Positions 51,201 to 63,700 of a DNA stretch of 64,000 nucleotides are shown one piece after another. The notes beneath the pieces are model-generated. The model saw nothing but the letters and a program-made list of their open reading frames with translations, did not search any database and was not told where the DNA came from. The first letter of the stretch is position 1, and each line of letters starts with the position of its first letter. The translations under genes were made by a program, and so were the position numbers. This DNA is from Phoronis australis (Eukaryota > Phoronida > Phoronidae), in NCBI GenBank assembly GCA_002633005.1, contig NMRA01000037.1, positions 281,399 through 345,398 on the forward strand. Reading direction: 5' to 3'.

Positions 51201-54200
51201 ATATCAGTCACACCTTACACCTACATCAGTTTACAAAAAAGGTTCCAAATTTTCCCCATTTTTGTTTAAGTTTTTACAGGCTATATACTTTTGTTTACTC
51301 ATAATTTGTAAAGAAGTAGGGTCACTAAATTAGTTTTTCCGTCACAAGCGTTTAAACAATGATACCTCTGCCAAAAATGAAATTTACGCACTTGCTAAAA
51401 AACCAGACCTAATATACCGGTTATGCTTGGAATCTATTTGAAAACGACATTAGTTTTATGTCTTAACAGCATACCTTATATTTCCCACTACACTGATTTT
51501 CTTATGTCGGCGTAACTGAAAATTTTTTCTGAATTTTGAGAACATCAAAGTCTTAAGTGTTTTGAGTTCTAGGAAAAAAGTTACACCATTGATTTTATCC
51601 TACATTTTATTTTGATGCACATCAAGTTTTCTATGAAATAAGAAAAGCAAAAAACTAGGGGTCACCGATTTCAATTTTTAGCTATTTTAGCTCAGCAACA
51701 AAGAAGACTGCGCAATTTCACCTTCTCAAAACAGTGCCAATATTTCAAGATCATGATGAAATGCTGCATTTCATAAGATGGCCATTATGTTGGAATTGTG
51801 AAATTAATTTAAATTATATCAACAATCTAAGATAACAAGTTCCTTCTTTAATAAATTCAAAATTGCCATTTGAAATAAGTCACTATACTTAGGTTGATTG
51901 ACTCCTGTTCATTATGACCTAATCGCAAAATCTGATACCACATGCTATTATCAAACGCCAAAATAAAAAATAACAAAATCTCAACACGAAATCAACATTT
52001 TTTAAACCAAATCATCTATTATTTGAAAATAACAAAGTCTCAACACAAAAGCAACATTTTTCAATTCAAATCATCTATTATTCAAAACAAAATATCATTT
52101 AAAGTTAGTCGATGTTGTAAAATGACTACTTAACGGCTTTCTCGGAAATACGGGAACTCCCTTAATTAAACTGGGCAAAAGCCAAACATGATGACATCTC
52201 ATTAAAATTTAGATTGGTATTATGCTCATGGTGAACACAAGCATACAAAGTCAAACATTGTTAGAGGAAATAAAGGCAGTTGTCACCAATTGCTCTCTCA
52301 TTTACACAAAGAGGGTGTTCTCCAGAAAACATTTTTGAGTCACACATAAAGATTTCATACTTGTACGGCAGCAAATTTTCCACAAAAACATAGAAATGCA
52401 TGGCACTGACCTACCAGACACAACAGCAGTGCAGCCACGCTATCCTCCCTGACCCCCCCCCTCCACCACATTCGTCGCCTCTCAAGGTCGCATGTTTGGT
52501 AAAATCTCACCAATTTAGTACAAGTAAATAGCGGAGAAGAAAAATTATATTTTTTCTTTTAAAGTGTAAATACGTTAGCATTAATTAAATGGTTCAATAC
52601 CATAGCTACAACCAGACAATGTTCTGAGAAAGAGCATGATTGCGAGCATTCACAAAATTAGAATAGGTCAGGAAAAAGAGACCATATTTAGTAGTTGTTT
52701 TTGTTCTAAAATGGGGAAATTTTACCGAAAAACACACACACACAAATCCCCGCCCATCTACCAAATTAAAGAGTAAAATAATTACCTGAACTGTCTTCAC
52801 TGACATCGTATAAGGACGGAACTGTTTGGCAGTCCTCATTCGAGTCCCAACTGCATGATCGACTGAAACATCTGACATCAGTGGCTGGTTCGCAGATGAT
52901 CACATGCTAGAACCAAGACTGATTTGTGAGCAGGTATGCACACACTGTTCTGAATATTTTTTTCATGAAAACATAATCACAGTATGGAATGCTTAGTTCA
53001 AGTTAATAGCTATCAGTACAATCAACAAAATGTATGCATGTCTTAGACGGTGCATGGTCAGTCGGAGATTTTAAGTTCAACAGTAACATTGCACATTATT
53101 GTTCTGGATAACAAAAATGCTGGATCACGAAAATATTTCTAAATAAATCAAAACCATGAGAATTAATGCAATTTTACCCTCTCCCAATATTTTATACTTC
53201 ATTTTGCGCAGCTGCACTACAATTTCGGAGATGCAATGACTTGCACATTTGTAGAAATTACAGCAAAATGTTTGGCTACATTCGATACTTATTTGGCCAC
53301 TTAACTATGGTACCTTGGTTTTCAGTTACACTGTAAAGTGAAATTAACTTCCACTGTTTTGAAAATTAATACCCTTTTTAAATTTGTCTTCAATTATTGA
53401 TTTCTAATAAATAAACATGGAGTGCTAATTATTTTCAATACAAGATCTACCGAAATGCCCCCACTGTGTGCATCGCATACAGCACAGATGCAAGGGGTGG
53501 TCATTATTTTAAACATTCCCACAAGAGGGAGCAACATTAGCCACGCTCTGCTCAATGTGAACACTATATGCCAAACAACATGGAGATTTATCAAGGGGTT
53601 CTGGAGATAACGCAGTGGACTCTGGATGGACAGATGTTTATGACAGCATAATGTGCCCACATACATGTAAATATGCACAATTAGGTGCATAAAAACCAGA
53701 ATTTTAAACCACAATTTGTAGGCCTTAAACAAGGTGCCCAGAAGTAGTGATGTTGACCTAAATCGTTATCTGTAGAGTCGATGAATATTGTGACGCATCA
53801 GGAACTGTTGGGAAAAACCTTAGCAAATATGGCCAGATTGCCTCTAATGAAATCATCAATAAACATTAAATTGAGCTGCAAGTACCTGCTGCAGTGTCCA
53901 TGAGCCATCACTTGATACCATATATGTTAAGCGCAAGTCTAACCATGCACGTTTATGAGTTACTTGTCAACTGTCTAGCGCATTTAGTCACACTAAAGTC
54001 GTATTGACACGAGTTACCCCAGAATAACTTCCCCTAAAGCAAGTTGCCCCCGTTCAGCCAAGCGTTCACACTACACACACTACGCCATGCGACAAATATG
54101 GCGCATAAAATGATTGTTAAACACCCCTATACGTGCAACTGAGCATGTGCACTGCTTGTGATTACTTCCACTTTGTCTAAGTTGATTTGCGTCCACACGT

Positions 54201-55387
54201 AACTTGCGCAAAGGCATGTTGCAGAGAACAAGTTACCCTGCCTTGAAAAGGTTGTGAACAGTAAAACACACGGTTGATGCATCTGGCCTTTCAGTCTAAG
54301 TCGAATTTTGCGTTTCTGTTAATCACACTGTATAATTTATATAGCAGAGTAGATAGTACCCATGCACTTTTGTGGCAAACATTTGCCACATGCGTCAAGA
54401 AAATGCTCATGTGCACACAAATCAAGTTAATTATTGAATGTGTTTGGTTAACAAACATAATAAAAAATGAAACGTTCACGAGGTACTGTGAAACTCATAC
54501 TATAAAGATTTTGTTCAAGCAGCAAGCAGAGGCTAGATTTTGTATGGCAACAATAATCTCATTTAAAATTATCTCTCCTTTTTGATATTTTTAGAACAGA
54601 CACCAGAACATTGAGAATGCAGGCTAAACTGAACACGTTAATAGTAATGTGTTCCTAATTTCCTAAAATCACATCAGTTCAAATGAAGCTAAATCATTCC
54701 AAATGGCTTCAAAAATAATCAATTTACAATTTAGAGGAGCCAAAGTAGTCATGTGTTTTTTATTACTGGCTCATAAAGTATGGGGTGCGTTGGGGGATGG
54801 GGGGAGGGTAATCTTATGTAAGATCAAGGAATGTTATCATGCAATGAAGTTCTGCTCAAGGTGTTTTTATGTACACAGGTCATGAAATATGTAACAATAA
54901 ATACTACTAGTATACATTAAAATAACAGTTTGATGTATAGTGGCCATCCCCTACTGTGAGACAATACAAGTCATGTTTACTGGCATGGCAAGGAATCCTT
55001 TCCCAGCAGGGATAAACCCTGATTAAGTTAGTTGCCCAATACCTGAATAGCACCCCTCAGGAGGGATAAACAAATAATTAGCACACCTGAGGGACACCTG
55101 TAAATACATTTACTGTAAATGGTTATGTAATCACAAAACACTTCAAACAGGCGAATTAATTAGTTAAGGGTAAGTTAATATTGCGACCATGGCACCAATA
55201 ACATGCTCGTTTGGTTTAATTTGTGAAATCTCCATCGCTCTGGTTTGGTGTTTTTGCAAAACTTAAGAGAATCGAAACCAGCTAAAATATAAGTTACCTT
55301 CGGTTTCTTGGAAGATAAAGGCTTTTTGTCTGTTTGACAAAAGTCTGGGTGGTCCATTCCAAAATCCCCGTATAATTCAAGGTCCAT
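32863..55387 (-). CDS. ETS1: ETS1/ETS2-type transcription factor, 9 coding exons, 491 aa
   Basis: The exons (minus) are 55387-55298, 52906-52786, 41329-41210, 38611-38411, 37582-37487, 36897-36838, 35620-35414, 34058-33822 and 33206-32863. They sum to 1476 bp with every junction in phase. It is a sequence-specific activator that binds GGAA sites downstream of Ras/MAPK. In order: an N-terminal DLELYGD motif like the VDLELF of vertebrate ETS1; the MAPK-type site [16 protein letters not shown] with Thr at about 81 (Thr38 of human ETS1); a Pointed/SAM domain at 111-177 (DPTQW...[13 protein letters not shown]); a Ser/Tyr/Pro-rich middle; [18 protein letters not shown] leading to the ETS domain at about 380-475; and the recognition helix around [16 protein letters not shown] (431-446). 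Human ETS1 is 441 aa. The first exon's acceptor (55402) leaves in-frame codons RFEEE before the ATG, so a longer N terminus is possible. I cannot say ETS1 versus ETS2; a pre-duplication Ets1/2 gene fits best. Confidence 0.93.
35169..35290. mobile_element. Short TIR element, hAT-like ends
   Basis: CAGGGGCGGATCCAGGA at the left pairs with TCCTGGATCTACCTGTG at the right (about 13 of 17 complementary). Only about 120 bp lie between and no coding is present. CAGGGGCGGATCCAG ends are common in invertebrate genomes. I did not find a convincing target-site duplication. It lies in an ETS1 intron. Confidence 0.45.
35595..35762. repeat. 42-bp minisatellite spanning an ETS1 splice acceptor
   Basis: Four nearly perfect 42-bp units start at 35595, 35637, 35679 and 35721. 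On the minus strand each contains TTGATGTTCACAG|GC, the acceptor of ETS1 exon 35620-35414, plus the first 8 codons. The unit is 14 codons with no stop, so candidate acceptors at 35746, 35704, 35662 and 35620 all keep frame and would add 42, 28, 14 or 0 residues (unit [14 protein letters not shown]). Confidence 0.9.
38411..38611 (-). CDS. ETS1: ETS1: Pointed (PNT/SAM) domain exon
   Basis: One exon encodes almost the whole Pointed domain, from [20 protein letters not shown] through [20 protein letters not shown] to [13 protein letters not shown]. In ETS1/2 this domain docks ERK2, which phosphorylates the TP site encoded in the preceding exon (41329-41210). Acceptor TGTTTTAG|ATCC, donor AAAG|GTAATC. 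Confidence 0.93.
39251..39294. repeat. Two-copy 22-bp tandem repeat
   Basis: GGTCTATGATGATCAAAGTA occurs twice in a row, separated by two bases (gc), in an ETS1 intron. Confidence 0.85.
44050..44125. repeat. Short direct repeat
   Basis: ACAGGGTGTCCAAACAGCAC occurs twice, about 40 bp apart, with CA-rich filler, in the large ETS1 intron. Confidence 0.8.
45125..45326 (-). CDS. ETS1: Candidate alternative first exon of ETS1
   Basis: An open frame (open from 45452, first ATG at 45326) ends at a strong donor, AAATG|GTAAGA, in phase 1. That is the phase needed to join exon 41329-41210 and rebuild its first Asp. The 67 coded residues are basic and Cys-rich ([18 protein letters not shown]...KLRHGN) and match no family I know. 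Vertebrate ETS1 has alternative N termini, so a second promoter inside this 11-kb intron is plausible. Chance is not excluded, since one donor in three has the right phase. Confidence 0.4.
46940..47188. mobile_element. MITE-like element, family B
   Basis: Left TATGGTAAAATCTCACCAAT and right CTGGTGAGATTTCACCGTAA are inverted copies bounded by TA. The interior carries 'aaaataattgccaaaattgg', 'tgttttgaatgtccacagtt' and 'cctgtccgccatcttgtctcc', which define the family. Located in an ETS1 intron. Confidence 0.75.
51955..52084. repeat. Two-copy tandem repeat of about 65 bp
   Basis: Each unit has 'aaaataacaaa-tctcaacac', 'caacattttt' and 'aaatcatctatta'. The two copies are adjacent in an ETS1 intron, with modest divergence. 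Confidence 0.8.
52497..52736. mobile_element. MITE-like element, family B (diverged)
   Basis: Left TTGGTAAAATCTCACCAATT and right TAAAATGGGGAAATTTTACC are degraded inverted ends, with 'tagtacaagtaaatagcgga' inside. It ends 50 bp downstream of ETS1 exon 52906-52786. Confidence 0.5.
52907..55297 (-). other. First large ETS1 intron
   Basis: Intron between the exon holding the DLELYGD motif and exon 2. No supported exon or known element is found in it. Confidence 0.6.
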
Positions 55388-55793
55388 CTCTTCTTCAAAC
55401 CTCTGAAATTATTCAAAGCAAAACATGAGGTCGACACATATTAACACCGGTGACCTACATTTGCCCGAATACGCCATTTTATGAATGAAAAGTCAGCCAT
55501 GTTAATCTTGGTAAACACAAAGAAACGCGTAGTAAAGTTTACGATACCAAAGCCTTACAGCAGCAATTTTGCCTAGAAATACAAACTAGACTTACAAAGC
55601 AGTCTTTAATCTCAACAATCCTTGCAAATTACAGACGTGCTTTTGTCGCGATTCGGAGATATCTTGCTGTAACTTGGCCCAGTTTCACGAACACGGCAAC
55701 AGCAGCTGACGGTCTTCCGACGGTGGCAAGCAATTGTTTTGACGTTCTCTGTCGTCGTAGGTAGGAATATTTCCAATAACGTCCAGTATTTAC

Positions 55794-56020
55794 CTTCAAA
55801 AGTATCAGTCTGCGTCCAATTCTTTTAGGGCACGATGAACATTAATCCAGTTGGCTGCATTTGACGCCAAATTAGCGACACTACACTAACACCTACTGTA
55901 CATTACATTCATAAATTTCTTTGCGGGAATTATGTTGATGTTCTCTTCATGTAGTCTTCTGATTGGCTGATATTCACAAGATCGCTATAGTAGGCGGGAC
56001 CAAAAGCGATGACGTATAAA
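55794..56020 (-). promoter_or_regulatory. ETS1: Candidate ETS1 5' UTR exon and promoter
   Basis: A donor TTTTGAAG|GTAAAT at 55794/55793 can join the acceptor ATTATTTCAG at 55403 just before the ATG exon. Upstream on the minus strand are AGCCAAT (55968-55962, a CCAAT box), a GC-rich CCCGCCTA near 55996, and TGACGTA-like DNA at 56010-56016 (CRE half-type). The transcription start is not visible; this is inferred from motifs and splice position. Confidence 0.4.
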
Positions 56021-59000
56021 CAAATTGACACCTCCCGTATTACAATGTGTTTGTGTTTGTACTCGGACTTTCTTCCTGGTTTCTAGTTACGAATATTCAT
56101 GAAATTGTTTTTCGGATACAGCTTTTCTTTTATTAGCACCATTTGAAATAAAAGTGCCAATAATCTTGTCACAGTAAATCACATCGGCATGTCTATTGAA
56201 AACGAAAAAGCTCACTTGCACGTAGTTTTGACCGACTGCATAACTATTTAAAAACCTTGTTACCAGCAAGTAAGATTCTCCCGTAGTAGTCCACAAAAAC
56301 TAAAAAATTGTACAAATTCAAGAAAACAGCGTTGTTTTTACATCTACCATATGGAATCCAAAAAAAGATATGCGTAGCAAAGAATCTGGCCTTGACGTCA
56401 ATTTTCATCTGCCCGACAAACACGAGACGAAAATAATTATCGCGGGTTGCAATACTCCACTCCCCCTAAGTTACTCTACTAAGCAAAATTCACGATCCCG
56501 AAGATACTCGACCCGCAAAAAGGAACATCATGGATTGAGTCCCACCAAAAAAGACCCTATCCAATTGACGCTCATTCGGAAACAAAGTTCGACTGAGAAA
56601 AAGCCTTTGTCCACGGGTTATTCCTGAGTGGGTCCTTTCGTTCTGTTACAGGTGGAAAATGGGGGCAAGGTCAGTCTGTATTTTTCTAAACTTTTGATGT
56701 TTAAAGGGGTGGTAGAAATATTTCAACATGATTATTTGTTAACAGAGGTATCGGGAGACTTCTCTTATAATAGACAAGCTAACTACCAACTAAGCAAAAA
56801 AATCCTTCAAACCCATGACTGAATGAGAGCGCTGCAAGTTCCCAAAAAAGGTCCACATTTTTTTTGGAAAAAAAGATGCCCGGAGCTCTTTTTGGATGCA
56901 CGGTCTCTCAGAAATTCTTAGTACGTGATCTTTTCCGGAACACTGGGGCATCCGGTATTTTCGCATTCTCAACTTTGGGGCTCCGAAAATATCGTGGCAG
57001 CGAAATGCTTGCAATTTTCCAGCCCATGAGGCGAATGGAATGGGTCCACGGTGCGTAAAGGAAACATTTTGATTATAGATTTACTTTAAAGTGTATCGAC
57101 TTAGTATGGCACCCGTCAACACTTAGACAAACAAATAACCCTGATACAGCAGTTCATTGCGTGAGTTTTTATCCAATCTACGCATTACATCCTGTTAAGT
57201 GGGCTAAAAACAACAATCGAATTACGCCTTTTATTGGCATAAAACCAGTGTCATGATATTCCTTGTCTTAATAGGGTTCTATTTCCGTGAGCAACTCAAA
57301 GTAGAAGCATTGCGCACATGAGCCATTTTTGAATTCATTGTTTTAGGTTTGGCCTACCTCAATAAACGTTTTGTGAAGTCGCTGATCCTCGATGTTATTG
57401 CTGGTAACGGAAATTGAATCCTAACATGGTGAAAAATATTATGAGATCTATTCTATGAGAGTAAAATGCTTAATTCAATTTTCGTTTTTGCCAGCTTAAC
57501 AGGGCGAAAGCAGCTTAAAACATGAATATCTCCAACCGTAGGTCAGTGTTATGAGGGTTGGAAATGCAGTCACTAACCCAGGTGGTGTGTTGTTCAGAAG
57601 ATCAAACCTGGTTTGATGTCGCAGGTGACAGAGATAACTTACGCTTGAATGACTTGCATTGCAAAGCAACATCGATCGATAGGTAGCCTTCCTTATGACA
57701 TAGCGGGCGATGTTCGGCTCGTGTCGCCTACTGAGTTCCATCTCCACGCTTAGCACAATTTGATCGGGCGATTTTTTATCGGACCATTTGCGCAGATGAT
57801 TTTTAACGCCGACGTCCAGCCGGTGTTACCGTGTCTCTGCCACAAGCTCACTAAGTAAGTCGAACGAATCGATCGCCAACGTAAGCTTTTGTGACCGAGA
57901 CATTTTCATGTGGTTTTATAGCCCTTTTAAAAACGGTTATAAAACCTCGTTCTGTCCAAGCAATGAACTTTTGACTTAAGCCACCCTGACACTTGTACTA
58001 TTAAAGAAGCGCGTTGGCACGTAAATCATCGTGGCAAAATAAACTCCCCGGGAATGAAAGTGAAATGTCTGTGAACTGTGCGGGTGTGCGTGTTATGTCG
58101 CAGAGAAAATTATGAAGCGTTGAAAATTAAAACGCGTTGATTTTGCGGGAATCAAACGTGAATTGCACGTGAATAAGTCAAGTAGGCTGCGCAAGAGGAC
58201 CGCGGGTAACGTGCGCCATGGAGTCAATGTTCCATTCGAACACTGTAGTGTGGAACATTGTATGTGGTTGGAAAGGGTAAAAAATCAGCGCAGAAATGGT
58301 ACGTTTGTCACTCCAAATTGCGTGATAGTGCGTGTCAAAACATCATGCAAGTTAGGTTGGCTTTAGATCACTTTATCGCTATAACGGTTGTCTCAACTTG
58401 TTCCTTACTCAAAAGAAAAGTGATTTCTCAGTGAGAAAGTGACAGTTTGTCCAGACAACACAAGCCGCCAACGTGTAGAGCTTGATCTCAAGCTATAACG
58501 AACTGTCAGTTCTTTCAAAGCTTTTAAAACATTTCCAATTTGACTGGGGAACTCTATTGGTAAAACGTCTAAATCAAAAATTGATTGCGAGGAAGGGCTG
58601 ATTTATAGCCGCTGTGAACATCATCCAAGACTGCACATCTAGAAGCCAGCAAATTCCACCTGAGCCCTTGTCGAGTTTTTACGGATGAGGCTTATTAGAC
58701 ATACGATCAGAAAAAAGAACACTTTCAGCAACAATGAATAATATAAAATATTCATTTAATCTGCGTGACATTTGCTCGAGTTATGGTCATTCAGGATTTT
58801 GTTGAGTGGTAACCACGAGTGGGAAGCATTGTGAGAGTGACTAGTCCAGTGAGTGGCGGGATCACTTAGAGAGCGGGGTATGTGGAGCGGGCTACAGGAA
58901 GTGGGTGTATTGGTTGCCCACTCTCGGGTTCGATTACCTTTGAATCAATTCCACCTGCAGCACTCCTCCTGCTGAAACTGACTTTGAACTGGTCTCGATA

Positions 59001-60530
59001 TAACACGCGAACTTCAAAAGCGTGACTGTGCGGCATGTCAATGCACGGTCTTGGGTTTCCGACAAGTGGCAAATTTAGAGGTGAGCCAAGGGGGTCATTG
59101 CCCGCTAGAGTAGCCCCCACCTAAAACTACCTTTGGCGGTTTGGGTTGATCTAGTTTTTAAGATTTTAGGGACCAATGGCAATGTTTTCTGTTTGGTTGA
59201 GGTAATTCGTAAGTCGCCATGAAAACAATCTGATTCCACAGCATACAGGTAAACAGTTTTTTAAAACACGCGTCACACGAATTTAATTCGCATATTGACT
59301 TTTTCTACATAACCCGGTCAGTGACCCAGTTTCCTCATAACCCAAATTTCCGAATCCGCCCTTGCTTGTTGCCACTTTTAATTTAACGCCAGCAGAGTTT
59401 ACAAAAAAATTTTGAAAAGCAATTTCGTGTTATTTCAAATTTAATGATTCTTTTCCGCTTCATCATCGTGCAAAAAGACAGATTTTAAACAAAAACAATT
59501 TACCTAAATGAGACCCTTCTTTAATTGAATTTCATACACTATAACATAATAAAATGCTTACTCGCATCATTGAACAGTATAGGTTTGTTGTTTTTGAAAT
59601 AAAAAATATTAAAAATGTATTTTCTGGCACACAGATTTTTCAATTGACTTTAAATTGTCAATATAGACTATTTAAATTTGTTGGCGCAACTGCAGGTTGG
59701 TGACAGTTTTTTGTTCTCATAAAAACACCTACTTCCGTGCTTCCGACCATCTGACAAATTGTACGACCGTTGATAACATGCGCGCACCCAGAGGGGCTCG
59801 GGTCGAGCGAAGTGGGCAAAAAGGTTCGCCTCAGAGAAACAAGAAATACGAGAGAACGAGACAAAAGTCCACTTAAAAAGCAGGAACTTTGCGCGAATGC
59901 ACAAAGTAGCGCTAAACGTACTACCCCGTTTTTAGTCTTTAATTTTCAGTAACAGGTCCACAATCTCAAAAATTCTAGCCCCCATATTTTAGGCTGGGTG
60001 AGCACATGGATAAGATGAAACCACGAAGCGGATCCTGGTGTTCAACTATCAGTTTTGCCACTATAGTCGACTTTTGCGCACCTATTAGGCTCCGGTCGTA
60101 GTTAAAAACACTCAGCGTACGATTACTACCTTCGGGGGAAATTCCGTAAATACTTGATACAACTTTATCATCCGAATCAGCAGCAAACATGTGTTTTGGA
60201 GACGAAAATAACCAAACAAAGTGGACTGAAACGCTTGTTCATAATTGGGCCGTTATGGTGAAATTCACTATATCAACTATGGCGGATCTCGAAGGTTCCG
60301 GGAGTACTTAGTGAAGCCATACCGCAGTGTTTTGAATTAACTTCAATCAATTATCATTTCGACTTGAATCGCGGACGAATACACGGGTGGAATATTGTAA
60401 AAGAATTCGCTGGCATTTTCTGTAAGGTATCTCACTCTGATTTAGTGTTCTCTGTCGAATGTCATCTGTACGGACAAGGATACATTACTTACTCTCGGTA
60501 CTGAACAGAAAATTTCGTAATTCTTTCTCG
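56021..60530. other. Upstream intergenic, no supported gene
   Basis: No frame with a recognisable domain. An 85-codon plus-strand frame at 56370-56627, rich in Lys and Ser, is unexplained. 'cccactctcgggttcgatta' at about 58917 contains a B-box-like GGTTCGATTA, but no A box is clear. Confidence 0.4.
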
Positions 60531-60760
60531 TACGGTAAAGTTTCCTCAAATTCGAACACAAATGATTGCAAAAATAGACATCTTTCCATTTTCCAGAACC
60601 TTACTAACTTTCTAAAGATGCTAATTGTATGTTGGCTGACGTCAGCTGTTCCATGTTAACTGTGCAAACAAAGAAGCATTTTTTCTTTCTGTTTACTTTT
60701 GTTCGATTTCGCTGTCCCGCCACATTGTACACTAAATTCAAAAAACTTTTTCAGAATGTA
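60531..60760. mobile_element. MITE-like element, family B variant
   Basis: The left end TACGGTAAAGTTTCCTCAAA is the same as the right end of 30471-30686 read in reverse. The interior has 'aaatgattgcaaaaatagac' and 'ctgtcccgccacattgtaca'. The right end is worn (ctttttcagaatgta). Confidence 0.6.
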
Positions 60761-63700
60761 TTTGTGTTTCTTCAAACTTTCGAAATATATGCATACGTGT
60801 GGACATCATGGCCGCCAACGAATGTCGTCTGATCAGCCAGCAATCATGATATTTTCCCGTATGTGAATTAGGCCTAATATGAAATTCGGGATTTATATGT
60901 GGGTGTGCTTGCGAGTTTGTGGAAATTTCAGTTTGAAAAAGTGCATGGTCGACTGAGCTGGATTGCATAACGATTCGTTTTATGAGGGTTTTTGATTTTC
61001 CAAATTTTACTTTAAAGCGGCATTAAACTAAGTTTTCTGTCAAAAAGTTTTGTCTTTGGTCACTTATAGCTGTAAAATTGTTCCCTACTCAGTTGAACAG
61101 TGATCTTCGGAATCCGTTTCATGAAATGACTTTTAAAAGACATAAGACAGGAATTTAATCTTAAGGCGTTCCCACCTCACAATTAAGTAAATGTTTAGCA
61201 ACTAATTATGTGCGAATCACTGTCCATAAATAATAGAAATTATCTTAGCAATTAGCAGGTGTGTGTCTATATAGAAACTGAGCTTTTGCTCAGGTGACAT
61301 CTAATTGTTTTCCAGAAATAGTTAAGTGAAGCGTAAGACCAAATTTCTGTCTCATGTCTTAAAGATGTATTTGCATGCTCCTAACTATGCTAAGGTGTAG
61401 CAGGAACTAAACGACAATGCTATTGTTACATAATCTAAACTAAAAAAGTGCAGTCAGTATCCACTGACCTTTTACAAATGTGAAAACAACAAATTCTGAA
61501 AATAGGTGACCTTTGCACTAATGACGTACCTCGCGGGCTCACATAGCCGGCATCATGCAGTGTTATTCTCCACCATCACGTCATGATACTTACTGGACAC
61601 GGTTCAGTGATTTGAAGCGGATCATTTTCACCACACAATGCGTTTTTAAAGACATTTGGCAATTTTCAACCTACTTCATATTCACATCGTCCCTATATGT
61701 TGTGTTTCTAACTAATTTGGCCAAGCAATTACAGAGATAAGGAATTAGCCTGCAGGTTCCACTTTTTCATGAAGCAGTTCATTATTTCTTCAGACTTTAT
61801 CCAATTTCAGGTGTGACCTGAAACTTTATGCGGTTGTTCTGAACATAGAACTTAAAAAGCGTACCTTATTGTCAGTTCTTTTGAAGCACTGAAATAACCT
61901 CCGATTTGACTATGAAAAAATTTGAGACTAATTTCATAACAGCAATTGGTCTAAATCAAAAGTTTTTTGTTTTGTTTTGGAGGCGGGTTTGTTGTCGCTA
62001 TAATATGCAGTTTACAAAACAAAACAAAACACAAGCGACAAACAGTTATGACAAGCTTATAAAATTAACCAAAACATTTCGTAATGGTAAAGATACCTGG
62101 TGTTAACTGAAGCAAAGGATTTGTTCAGTTAAAATATTCAGCTGTATAAGTTTACCATAACTGCGAATACCTGCACACTCACTCAATAATTTTCCACAAA
62201 AATCAACTTTGCTATATTAGTAACTGAATAGACTTAATTTATATTTACATTTACATCATGCTTTGTAAGTTATTATATTTTAATGTTTTACGAAATGTCA
62301 ACGCCTGTATGAGCAAAAGTAACGTTATAAGTGGAAAAATGTTTGCGAAATAAAACAGGTGGGATACTTTAACCACAAAGCATACCGTCGTAAGTGTGAA
62401 AACTTATAGTCAGAAACTTGAGATACGTCCGCACAAGACGCTCTCAGGTTACCCGTTCAACAACGTAACCGGCTGGTTGTGCGAGTGCATTGAGCTCTTC
62501 GTCTCAGACTTACCAACGTGTCGCAAGGTAAATGAGCCAAGACTTTGTATAACAACTGTCGTTGTAACATTTTCATAAAGTTTGAAAGAACTGTACACTA
62601 GTGGACGGTTCTCACGAGACGCTGTGTACACCTATGCAAATTACCTGGAATTGAAGTAACTATCGGGAACCGCTTACGAATCAAATTATGCATACATTTG
62701 AGTGGAAAATGGACTAACATCTGTTAATAAAGAACTGGCCCAACCGTCCTATTCACGCAATCGTCACCGTCTCAGACAGATTTCACGCCTTTTCAGTATT
62801 GATTAAATTCATGTCTAATCATAAACCTTTATTACTCAAGTATTTTCTAGTTTTCCCACGCTCCGCGAACGAGAAATTTCCAGATATAGATAAGTCCACC
62901 GGGTGAAAATACACAATTTTGAGAAATGTACGATAAAGGAACCCTTTGTTCATCATAACGTTGTTAGCATGAGTATGTGGCCAAATTGATTACGAAGCTG
63001 GCGCTTACATGTACGGTGCTATTGTCTACTCGAAGCCTGCCCGAGATCTCAGTATTGCACGATGCATGGCTTATTAGAAAAATGATAGCCAAAAGTACAT
63101 TAAATGAGTCAAAGCTATACGTGGTTTATGAACTTCAAGTTCTCGTCATATGATAGCTCGAGCTGACAAAAATCAATCTAGCTTCGTATTATCTTAAAAG
63201 GATACCAAACCAGTTTTGGCCTATTAACATCTATTAAAAACCACTCTCCCCATCATATTCTCTGAAACAAAATAATTCTCTGTAACTCTCGAAAACCCTC
63301 AAAAGTTTGTTTGAAAATCTGGAAACTCCTCTCAAGGTTTGCCAAACGGTCAAGCGTGACCTACGCTTTTACCGAATTACAGGGTAAATGGGGGGAAGGA
63401 CCACCCAGCAAGAATTATAATATCCAATATGTGACTTAGGGAGTGTGAATTTTTAGTTGATTCTTGGTTTTATTATTGGAGATTGACGCCAATGATGTAT
63501 TAGCGAGGATTGGTTCAAATCATCAAAACAGGGTTTAGTATCCTTTAAACATTGTTTCTCAAATGGTCATACCTGTAGATTATTTTTCCCCATAGATAGT
63601 CACTGCAGTGGGCAGGCTGTGTTATTTAGTTTTATTTCATTAACTAAATAATGTTGTGGAAATTTATTTTCTTCTCACAATACCAAGTAGCTATTATCTC

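Larger units (their letters stand above)
41330..52785 (-). other. Large ETS1 intron block
   Basis: This 11.5-kb intron lies between ETS1 exons 52906-52786 and 41329-41210. It contains the candidate alternative first exon (45125-45326), two MITE-like elements and short tandem repeats. I see no other gene on either strand; remaining short open frames lack domains and splice logic. Confidence 0.6.

Noticed and set aside
56370-56627. 85-codon Lys/Ser-rich frame upstream of ETS1
   Set aside because: No domain, no splice or poly(A) context, and low-complexity composition; could be chance.
58837-58960. tRNA or SINE suggested by a GGTTCGATTA box
   Set aside because: No A box at the right distance and no cloverleaf could be drawn.
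62432-62528. Possible coding exon with splice-like borders
   Set aside because: Peptide not recognised, no partner exon found, and the opposite strand is also open; too weak to annotate.
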